From: Patiria pectinifera
Lineage: Eukaryota; Echinodermata; Asteroidea; Valvatida; Asterinidae
Reading direction: 5' to 3'
Assembly (NCBI GenBank): GCA_029964075.1
Contig: CM057142.1
Location: forward strand, 38,814,392 to 38,878,391
Length of the DNA: 64,000 bases
The notes below the pieces were generated by a model. The model worked only from the letters and a program-made list of their open reading frames with translations, was not told where the DNA came from and ran no database searches. Position numbers and translations under genes: made by a program. Positions 46,701-58,700 of this stretch are shown piece after piece. Every line of letters starts with the position of its first letter. Position 1 is the first letter of the stretch.

Positions 46701-49700
46701 AGCCTCGAGTCTGAGTCTTGAGTCACAAGCCTCAAGTCCGAGTCCGAGTCTCGAGTCACAAGCCTCGAGTCCGAGTCTCGAGACACAAGCCTCGAGTCTG
46801 AGTCTCCAGTCACAAGCCTCCAGTCTGAGTCTGAGTCTCGAGTCACAAGCCTCGAGTCTGAGTCTCGAGACACAAGCCTCGAGTCTGAGTCCGAGTCTCG
46901 AGTCACAAGCCTCGAGTCCCAGTCTCGAGTCACTTGTTCTTAGTTGTTCACCAAACAAATCAAATTTTTTTATAAATTATTTTTCAATCATCCATTCTGT
47001 CTTTTAAGTAAATCCCAATGTATATAGTTTACCTAGACAATAATGGTTCGTCAACTTCAAAAAAAATTCTTAAATGTTCACTTGGGAGTTTCTGAGATTT
47101 GTTCAAGTGCGCCACGTTAGGGAACACTCGGTCGATTTTGTTCCGGATGCCAGCGTTTTCGAAATAAATTACATGACACTAACATTGCTCATAAGGGTTC
47201 AAGATTATTAAGTTAATAGTACCAGTGTTTAATTGAATGAATTTGAAGCTTGTCAACAAAGAGGTTTGACAACACTGCATGAGGAAATTGGGGGGAACAT
47301 CAAAATGTACCACATTATGGAACTCCACTATATAAGCAAGCATTACAGCAGTCACGACTGAGATAGTAGGTGGTTTTTAGATTTACCGTGTGTGACCACA
47401 CCGCCCTGGTTCCTCAGACCAACGTGCAAGGCGACAATGTACGGCGAAGTGTGGAGACCCTCACTCGTCATAGCATCTAGGTATTGGAACAGTACTGCAT
47501 GGGGCTGCAATAGAGGGATAAAAGAGAGATATCCTAATCAAACAAGAGTATAAACTGCCATTCAACAGTTTCTGAACATTTTACACCATGTGTCAAAACA
47601 CCAGTCCAATGAGCAAGGGATCCTTTTGGCATAATTTCACACTTGAATGACATGAACATGAATTTCCTACGAAGTGCCTTGCATTTTATTAGAATATCCT
47701 TCTCATTTTTAGCACCTTTTGTTGAGATTTGGTAATTTAGTTTGAAAATCAATATGGTAATAGTGAGTTCTTGGCACTTGACAGGCCATATGAAATTGAC
47801 AATGCCATGGCAGATCAAAGCTGAAATGAAAGAACAAAATTGCTTGTACCCGTACATTTTTGTTCCAAACACTTTATTCACTTTTTGGAGTGTCGTGACT
47901 ACACCGCATCAAAAGTGCAGGTTTTAGCAGCAAAGCAACATTTACTGTTCTTTCTGTTCACCAACTTAGTGCTACAGTAGATTGTGCCATTGTTTTGGAG
48001 CACTGGTCTAGCATCTGAGGGGTTCTAGGTCCAACTCTCATGGTAATTTGTTTTGTTCAGTCTGAACAAAAAGGGGTTTCTTATGGGGTGTGAGGGGAAA
48101 AAGGAACTCTAAGGGTGAGCGTTAACGTTGCATACACCCTAAAGGAGACAGTGTACCACTTCCAACTGATTAACAGTGGACTGCAATTGTCCAATGTTTG
48201 GTGTCGGTCTCATGTGGGATGGTATGTGGGTTCCAACCCTGAAAAGGAACTTTGTGCTTGTGTTCTTGAGCAAGACACTTTGCAACAATTGTCCCTGTCT
48301 ACTCAAGAGCATAAATGGTTGCCAGTAAGGGTAGAGACTAGATTGCACTGATCTTAAACCTGTTACAGAAAATTGGTCTCATGAGCAGGGGCCAATTTCA
48401 CGGCGCTGCTAAGCACACAAATTTGCTTAGCATAAAAAAAAAGTCTGGCTTATAAAAGCAGGTTATTAGCCAAAACTCCATGTGATTTTTATGCTAAGCA
48501 AACAACAGCTGAATACTAATCACAAACAATATAAATCACGTTGAGTTTTGGCTGGTAACCTGCTTTTATAAGCCAGACTTTTTTTGTGCTAAGTAAATTT
48601 GTGTGCTTAGCAGCCTGATTGGTCTGATGGTGAAATTGGCCCCTGATGGAAAGGGGTAATAACTGTGAAGCACGTTGAGACTTAAGAAGCACCACTACGA
48701 AACTGGTTCCTCACCGTTCCGAGTTGCACAAGTGTATCAATGAAGAAGCTGCCTTGGTTTTGCGACTCGGTGCCGGTGCTGTTTTCAGCCTTGCGAGCAC
48801 CAAACATCTTGAGGATGGAGAAGGCTGCATCTAGTTGTCCCCTGGTGATTAGACTGAGGGACAGGTTGATCGTGTCTGCAGAGATCAACAATTTGAGCAA
48901 ATTAAAACGATGGACTTTGACTCAGAATCAGATTTTTTAAACTCCAGTTATCCTAATTTTTTTTCAAACCGAATATCCAGTTATGTGATTTCGACTGAAG
49001 TCCCCATTCAGCTCATAGTCATGCCAACAAAAAGTGACGAGTGACTTGCCACATGGAATGCTGTCCAAGATGATTGGGTATAGTTTGCAGAATTGAATTA
49101 CCACTGGGCGTTTACAAAAAAATACTCACCAGTGTAATGATGAAAAATTGAGAGGAAACTCACTGATCAGACAAATGGGCAGACAATTTATGACCCAAGA
49201 GGACCGCAACCAAGTGAATGCGGTTACAAGCCTGGGCCTCAAGCACCGAGTCCAAGCCCCGGAGTCCAACTAAGGTGTGGCGCTGTCTTGTTCATACACA
49301 AGCACACCCATGTTTGTTTTACATACCTAGTGTGGGCATTCCTTTTTTTGTGTGTAGTTAAAAAAAACCAGTGAAAAAAACCCTCATTTTACTCAAAAAG
49401 TGAAAACTTGTTCAACCCAATTTTTTTTCTGTGATTCCCTTTAGTGTTTCTCTTCATTTTGCCACTGATAAACCTAACCCAAAAATGCCTCTAAACCTGT
49501 TTTCCAGAGAGGGGAAAACCTTGTGTGGACGTGGGCAAGTCCACACAACGTCGCTGCTACCTGGTTTATGTAGACATCTTTTGTTCGAAAGTCCACACAG
49601 TGACTGTTACACAAACTCACATACAAGTACATGTGTGCTAACCTTCAAAGGTCTTTTGTTTGTAAACTGACTTTATACATACATGCATGAACGACATAAA

Positions 49701-52700
49701 ATTCATGTGGGTCGTTCTATAAATGTTGGGTCTACTTTTTTTCCTGCCCCCGTTACATATGATATCAATGATTTTGTAATTCTGGATGCACTCCTTAGAT
49801 GTAATCTTGGAAAGAAGGTTGCATCCTTACACCACTTTTTTTCATCATATATTATTATCTCAATGAGGGTCAGTCTTTGCAAAGTGTTGAAAAGATATGA
49901 ATCTGGGACTGAGAAACACATTCCAATTTTGTTAGAAAATACTTTGTACACAAACAAAGAAGTAGCATCAAGATACAACATTCTTTCCATATTTTTCCTC
50001 CAAGAACGATTACGTGAAGCTAACGACCTACCCAACAAATAAAAACTAGTCTGAATTCATTTTTTATAAGACTTGAATGGCAAATTACAAAGTACCAAAG
50101 TAACAGAGACAGGAAAAAATGTCACACTTTGGGGAATGACCCATGTACATTTTGAACAAATATTTTAGGTGTGTACAGATTATGAAAGAAAATCATCTCA
50201 ATTGAATTACCTGGGACAAATCCTGCAGCCAGTCGTAGCCTTTCCAAGATCTGACAAGAAATTCATGCAAAAAGCTGTTAACTCCTGAAAATCACACAAA
50301 AAACTAAATTCACATACAGTGTGTTTGTTCACCAAGATTGTTACAACTTACCAAAAATAAATCACTTAAAGATATGTACGAGGAAACTTATTGAGAAAAC
50401 TACTTCCCAGTCCTTTAAAACTGAAGTTTTTAAAACATATCAGGTTTCCTATAGACACACTGGTGTATCACACTAAGTTAGTTCCAACAAAAACTGTCTA
50501 CTTATTGATATATTTTGGTTCAGCTAAGATTTCTTTCTTTCAAATCACTGAATGAGCCATGAAAAATGAAAACAGCATCTATAACAATCATTCTTCAATA
50601 TCACTTGACATCTTTTTAGCAGCAATGTATTTTTAACATAAGATAGTATTATTCTTTTTTTTTCTTTTTTTTTGCATGTAAGCATCAGGTCAAAACAATT
50701 GTCAAATTCCGGTTACCTTGGAAACGTGTTGCTGATGCCCAGACGTGGCAAGACTGTAGGCAACACTCAGATAATATCGGTCGGCAATCTCCCCAACTTG
50801 AGACTCCACCTCCTGAATCACCTAATGAATATTCACACCACGCATAAATGATTAATAATTAATCAGTTCCATTCTGTTAACATATGGAGATGCAATTCCC
50901 TTGAAGCAATAGATCTTACATGTTGTCTCAAAGGCTATTCTTTGTAATTTTATTTTATGAACAATGAATGCACAAAAAGTTTACTCAAGCATATCCAGAC
51001 GATACAAAAGCACTGCCCTCTAACACTGCCTCAACGCATAAGGTATATTTGATGCAAGAGGTTTCATAACGAAGACTTCCTCTTTTTCATAAATTTTGCA
51101 CCAAACCTGCACTATTTGTGTCATTTTTGGTCGGTTACTATGACAACCATAAATGCATACAATTGCTTTCTGGGGTATTTTCTCATGAAATGAGAGTTGT
51201 ATTTTGTAGTAATGCATTCAAAAGTCTCCTAGCAGTTGGTTTTCATACATTTTTGGCCACAAATCAACAAACAAAGGATTAAAAAACCCAAAATGTTGGC
51301 TTTTAAAATGGCTACCATTGCGAGGGGGGGGCTGTCATATTTGGACTTTTTTTTTTCAAAATGCTTTATTGCCTGGCTCACAAGCTTTCAGATGGTATAA
51401 ACATTTCCCAGACATAATAAAGGATACTACTAAAAAGAGTGCAAGAATTTAACTTAGTCAAAACCCTCCAAATTAGGGCTGAGTTTACAGGTTTAAAAGC
51501 CTGGCTTAAAATGCAAAGACTGAGAAAATGTCCATGTGAAAAATGATGAATACATGCAAAATTAAGAATTCAAACACACAGTCTCCTCTTGTGTCCCCGT
51601 CGACAAGAAAACTCCTTTTTTGGGGGTTAACTATGATGTCATTGGGGAAAATCACATACCTAACCCGCCCAATTTCCAAAACCATGTGCAAAACTCCTTG
51701 TTTGTGTGTCTGCTGAAGAAAGGCAGCTGTGCGTTATTTTGACAACCACGCAACACTCAACAGTCAAAAAAGGGCTCTCTTCGTGGGCAGGGGGAACATG
51801 GACAGCTTACTTCTATCTCAAGTCTCAATAAATTACTGAAACATAAAGGTTCTCCAAAATCTTGACACCTAAATTTCTGATTGTTTCAAATCCATTTCTA
51901 GTATTCTTCCAATTTCTTTATTTGTAAGTCTTCAAATTCTTTTGAATTCTGACTGACCTCCTCTATGCCTTCAATATCTCCCTTCTCAGCGAGCGCACAC
52001 ATGAGGGCGCCATACGTGTCCTGACTTGGCTCCAGTCCAACGTTCCTACCACACACAACATAACAAAACCTCAGTATGCCAGTCTTGGAAGCAAACCAAC
52101 CAAGTCATTTTTTCCAAACTTTCACTCGGGAGGTAACACACTGAGTATAAAGTGTTTATACGTCGGTGAAGGGCAAAACCTAATTTGATTAACACCAAGC
52201 TTGTTTTATTACTTCTGCTTTTTAGATTGTGGGGTCTTTATAGCACCAGGATGAACTCATGAGTTTTCATGACTATTCACTGTGTGGGTTGAATCAACTG
52301 CACATTATCCCATTAATCACTATACTGCCATCACCGCCCCGCCTATTACTCCCAGTAGCGCCTGAAACCACATGGGCTCTCACTGGTTTTATGGCTACAT
52401 CAGTGAATAAACACAATGTAATACACTGTAGTACAGTTGCTAATGGGTTTAAATGATACCTTTAGCAAAAGTCGCCTTAGCCCACAGATTTGCCAACAAA
52501 TCCAGTCAGAGTTACATCTCTCGTCAGTGTGGACAGTACCATACACAAGCATGGAGATACGGAAGGAGTCAGAACTCCAGTACTTCAAAGTGTTATAGGA
52601 TCATCGCCGCGCTCGAAAGCAACAATAAAAAGCACCTGGCGGCCAGCTTGCTTAGTCGTTCACTACACTAATCCCTATATAATAGAGATCCGTGCTCACT

Positions 52701-55700
52701 AATGCTAGCAGAAAAGGTTTGTGTTGCTTTGTGGATAGCACCATGGTAATACGCATGCGCAGTTGTCATACATCGCCAAAAATGAATGATTTTGAAGTGT
52801 TTGTTCGGAACTGGCTAATACTGGCTAACAATGTGGTCAACATCACTGAAACAATCATTTCCATTTCATGACGAAGAAAGTTCTTTATACCTTCAGTATG
52901 AAAACTTCCCAAAATATCACATTTCCTAAATGATGGATTGCCAATTAAAATTTCTGAAAAGACATGATACCTTATCGAAAAAAAAAATCAATTTATTTTC
53001 AATTAACAGATTTCGAGGACCAACAACTGCACATTGATAACTTGAATTCATAACCCACATCTAACAACTGCGCATTTGTTAAAACCTGTCTTGCCGTAAA
53101 ATATATTTTTCAAAAAAGAGCAATGACGTGATATGACTTATTTATGCAACATATAGGGAAGTTGTTGGTTACCAACTAAAAAGGCGGCGGCGATCATCGT
53201 GTTCAAAGGCCGCTTGCATTTATGCTTTCAATGGTCAAGGCTTGCGGTCACAGTGCTTTAGCCATTGACATTCCCGAGGGATTGGAATGTTAATGGTCAA
53301 AATGAAAATCGGCCAAGTGTTCTGACTCTTTCCGTTCATATCTTTGTGACGCAAGTAACTTATTATCAGATTGGAGCATGCATTTTGTACAGTAACTATC
53401 GTAGTCAAGCATATTCAACAATTCTCTGGTGCAGTGATTCCAGTAATGAAATGAAAGGAATTACATAAATACCTCATGACATCAAGGATGTTACGTGCAT
53501 TTTCCATGTCCCTAGACAAGGGAAGAAAACCACGAGCAAAATAGCAATTAATAATGTTTCATGGCTGGACTTCTGTTTCAGTTCGTTCTTGCTCAAAACC
53601 ATTCAAATAACATTTTTAGTAAAATTTCTATTGTATAAGTAGTTTGTGAAACAAAATCACACAAATGAGATGAAAACTGGTCCTGAACATCCCTGGCACA
53701 ACTCAAACCTCTTTAGCCTACGGTCGGTACATACAAGGCCAACAAGACGAGGTTGGATACCACACCACACACATGTATCTCCATTACCCCCTATGGAAAC
53801 GAGTCCAAACTGTAAGGATATTTCCTATCAGTGTGGCATAAAACTGCTTCTCAATGATTCAAGAAGCAGGCATGAATCCAGAGAGAACAAGGCAACCAAA
53901 AAAATCCTTCAGTTTCTTTCTTTCTTTCTTACACTAAGATTGTGCCTGATGTAATTTTGCTTTCAGAATAGACAAGACTGCTGCCAGGATGAAAAACTTC
54001 AACAACTGACGTTTATAATCACATTTAAGATCCCAATTTTCCCAAACTCATACCTTCTTCCAATTCTATTATCACTGCTACACTATAAAGTGGAAAACGT
54101 GTATACATGAGAGTGTGTTCACGAGTTGCTCATGCAACTTTAGGCTGTTACGGTTGAACACCCCCCCCCCCCAAAAAAAATAGTCCATATTTTTAACATG
54201 AGGGCGCTGTTATGACCCCATTTTCTGAGTACAAACAACCCTCCCTCTATGGCTGGCAAATTCAGTTAAGCCATCACACTAGTCAAAATCAATCAAGTGA
54301 CTGTTTTAACAGTTAGGAATTTCCTTCTAAACTCTCCTGCTATTTAAACAGTCACAGACAGCCAAAATTCACTTCCACTTCCCCTGCTATCCTTTTAACA
54401 AAGGCTAGTCACCAGCAGTCACATCATATGTCGGGCAAGCACTGTGACTAGTCAAACTGGGTCAACAGACGAAGCAGGCAAGCTTGTGGTAACAGCTGTT
54501 TTATCACTCACCCGGAGTCAAAACATAGCAACAGTCCCAGCCAGTCAATCCTGTTTTATGTAGGCTGGGAATTCTTTCAACTCTTGAAAATGGTCACTTG
54601 TTTGATTTTGACTGAAAGGACTACTTGGAACAGAGTGATGTTTGCATAGGAGGGTTAATTTGACATAGCCATGCTTTGATTGGAGGTGATTGATATGCCA
54701 GCTGTACCTACCAGTTACCTCGTTTGTCTGTTGATGGAATTTGACTAGTCGCAGTGTTTACACGAATGTGGTCTGACTGTGTTTTACTAGTCTGTATCCA
54801 AATGCATGGCAGAGGAAGTGGAAGAAATTTGGACCGTCTGAGAAAGATCAAACAATCGGAGGGGTTTGGCCTCACCCTGCCCTAGCATGGCCCGTGATGA
54901 GAGAGTTGAAGACTCCTTCAGTAACTGGAAGCTCTTTGGCCTTCATAAACTCCAGGATCTTGGTTGCTCCTGGGATGTCGCCAAGAAGGCAGTAGGCACT
55001 GATTAACCGCTGATACGTCACCTACATGAACAAAAATCAACCAGAGAAATAGTGCTTGGATCGAAACATCAATTAACATAACTTACATTATAAAGCGTAG
55101 GCCGGTGTGATATGAAAATCAGACTCCAATGAAAATCGGACTCCTTTTCCATTATTTGTTTTGGTTAAACCCTCTCACGTGATATGCATGACCAATATCC
55201 CAAGAAAGAGTCTGTACAATGTATTTCATAAAAACCTAAATCACGTATTGGTTGGTGCTCACTACTCGACCTCATGCATCAGATTCAAATGAGCTAGCTC
55301 TGCACGCGCACCAGTTCACCCCGATGCGTTTGTGCAAAAATAATCGTACTTCATGTAGTTTGAGAATTCAAGTTTTGAGATCGTCGCGATTTTCGCATGT
55401 TTAACACAGGTATGTTTGTTTCAAATCATGGTAAGTTTCAAGTGTGGAAAATGGTTCATGTTCGTGGCAAATAATTAAAAGTACTTGAAATGTTTGAAAT
55501 TTGTTCATTTAAAATGATCAATATCAACCTTCAAAATGGCAATAAAAAGTTTTGAGGTCGGCAATTTGGCCGAAAAAATTCCAGGTCGTTCGGGTTACCG
55601 TAAACACACCAGTTTTTTTGGTTTGGCCTTAGTTGTATACCATTCTATAATTTCAGATCACTGCAGTAGGTTACAGTCAGCAGTTCATTAACTTTTTTTT

Positions 55701-58700
55701 TTCACTATAGCAGCCATCTTCAAGGAAAATGTGTTTATTACTACAGTGTAACTATGACAATAACGCCCTCTAAGATGGCTGTTGGGCATGAGGTCTATAA
55801 AGTTGTTTTCATGCAACCCCTGGATTATAATCTGTTCTAGTACATGTTTAATTCTTATTCTTATCAATTCTTATCTTTCTACTTGAAACATTTTTTTCTC
55901 TTTCTCAGCTTCCTCTTTTTGTATCCCTTCTTTGTGTAGCCAACAGACAGTGGACCTTAAAAGGGCCTTTACCATTCAAGAAAATGTAATTTACATAAAT
56001 CTCAATTTGAATTTCATGGTCACAACTTCTCAAAGCATAACAACTTATGATCTTCAAGTTATATATAATGATTTTCTTTATTTCTTCATCAGTGAAACTG
56101 TTACTTCTTTTAAAAACATTTTTTTACCTGCTTTTGCTAGGGAGTAAGACAATACTTCCATGATAGCAAATATTTAAAGCATCCTATTTCAAGGGTCTGA
56201 CATAACATACCAACCAAGCATTTAAACTTGAAAACTTGTTTCTTCTTAGTTAACCCTTGTTTAGATATCAATATATTTGTTGGTGAAAAATAACTGACAG
56301 TCTATCAAGACCACATACCCTGTTGGGCTCCACCGATTTGGATTCCATCTGGGCGAGGAAATCAGTGGGTGAGAAAGTGTGTTCATTCTGCAGGTACACC
56401 TTGAGGAGAGCATTGTAGTGGCTGACGTCGTAGGTTACACCTGATAAAGAGGCAGGCATGCATTGAGCTAAGAAATGACTAAACTTTGGGAAAGATTACT
56501 GAAGGCTTTTCAAACCTCAACTTTGAATTACATGTATTTCAGCTTCAGGGGATTTTCGGTCACTTATTCGGAATCTGGCTCAATATGGACCCATTTTCTG
56601 TTTCAGGTGCATTCAATCTGCAATATGCATTGAGGTGGAGTTATATGGGCAATGATTTGCATTGCTTGGATCTCTGGCATGAGGTTCATTCCACAAATTT
56701 TGGGTCCTTTTTTTTCCCTGTATCCCTGTTACATCTGATATAAGATGATGTAAATGCAGGACACATTCTCTTTATCTTAACCTCCCAACTCCGTCAAAAT
56801 CCATCCTCCTATTTTGATGGATTGGTCCTGCAGGCTTGGTTTGACTAAATACTGATGGAGTATGCTGTACTTGGGCCCGGAGGCCTGAAGCAAAGCATGC
56901 AGTGGAAGCTGTGTGATTGATGGATTTTGGCGGACTTGGTCCAGTGCTTTAAGTAAAAGACAGTAGGGAGTTAGGGGTAATGTCAAAAAGTCATATTTTA
57001 GCACGATGAGGAGAAAGTCAGCTTACCCATGGTGGCCAATTTGTCCCAGATTCTGTGGGCCAGTTCTGTCCTTTCACTGGACGGTACCTCAGGGAGCAGA
57101 GATCCACAGCTCCTGATCAGAAGAAGGGCCTGGTTTGGGGATGCAGATCCTGTCAAGAAGGAGTTACACATACACTCAGTAAACTCATGAGCACATCAGG
57201 ACATTGCTCACAGAACACTTCATACAAGGTTAAAGCATCTTAACCTTAATCTTAACAAAACCTTAACCCTAACCCACCTCACTCCTCCAAAATCCTCCTG
57301 GCGGTTTTGGAGGATTCTAGAGGATTGAGGATGAATGGTGATTGAATCAAATGAGGATTCTGGAGGATTGAGGATGAATGGTGATTGAAGCACATGAGGA
57401 TTTTGGAGGATTGAGGATGAATGGTGATTGAAGCACAAGAGGATTTTGGAGGATTGAGGATGAATGCATTTTGAGGCAGGACTGTCTGATGATTTTGAAG
57501 GATTTGGCGTTGGTTATCCTTCATTTAAACACGAGTGCAAAGTTTTGGGATGAGGAGGATTTTGGAGGATTGAGGATGAATGCATTTTGAGGCAGGACTG
57601 TCTGACAATTTTGAAAAATTAAGGCGGAGTTGAAAAATTTTGGAGGATTTTTGGAGGATTGAGGATGGTTGTAAGCAACAGGGGCCTAGGGGGTTAGGGT
57701 TAAAGCATCTTAACCATAACAAAACCTTAACCAAAAGCAATAACAAATAAATACTCAAATAAAAATGCGGTTAAAGATGTGTTGTCTGTGTTTTATCCCA
57801 GCTATCACTCTAGATAATCACCTCTATATATAATGTGCAAATGGTGTGAATTTGAGTGTGTTTACATGCTTGTTCACGGTTGATCACTTGCAAAGTGTAC
57901 CAGCTCACAGGCGGTGAACACCTCCCCCGCCAACAGGTGAGGCAAAACCTCCTACATTTTAATTTAAAATTGCTATTTGTCTCGTAATGCTAATGCGACT
58001 CTCTTCTCGATGATGCATCGAACGCACAAAATCGAGGAATGTTATTAAAAAATCACCCTACAGGGTAGACTCAGTCCTGCCCCTATCAACATCCATAAAG
58101 TAGGGACTGGGAACCAGTCTACTCGCAGGTTGCATATATTTGTGCGCCAAAGTCTTTTTCTTTCCAGAGGATTGTTGACAGCCAAATACAGAATTAGGAG
58201 CTGTGTTTTTTCATTAAAATAAAGCACAAGGTGAAGGTAAAAGGGCTCTCTCAAAGACGGCCATCTCTGTAGGAGAACTGCGACTACGTTTTCAAGCATG
58301 CATTGCGCAGTGTTGAAAATGTTCCAAACACGCGCGCTTGTTGCTCGAAATGTGTTCGAAATACAACGCAGCTGATGTGCGTTATGCAAGTTCACGCTCA
58401 AAATGCCGATGCACGTGGCTGGTCTGTAGGAAATTACGTCATTTGAAAGAGAAAGAAATCAGATTTGTTGAATAGCATAGATAGTAGCCTACATCTTTAA
58501 GCACGTCATAAAATCCTCTCTCATTTCATATGAGTGTAACCTTGGGCCCAAAGGATGCCTCATTTAATGCCTCATAAAGATGTTTTAGTTCTTACCCATT
58601 TTGCAGACTTCATCAAAGACCACCATGAGTTGGTTCTTTGTGATCCGTCCCGTCCTTCGCACCATATCGTCAAGACGACGTAGCACCACGCGAAACTCAT

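Noticed and set aside
46047-46958. 303-residue [11 protein letters not shown] open frame and overlapping long frames on both strands
   Set aside because: Product of the GAGTCY minisatellite, open in several frames on both strands, which is a signature of repeats rather than coding.
49683-50042. 119- and 111-residue frames on opposite strands
   Set aside because: Both cover the MITE at 49809-49988; reciprocal open frames over a repeat are not evidence of a gene.
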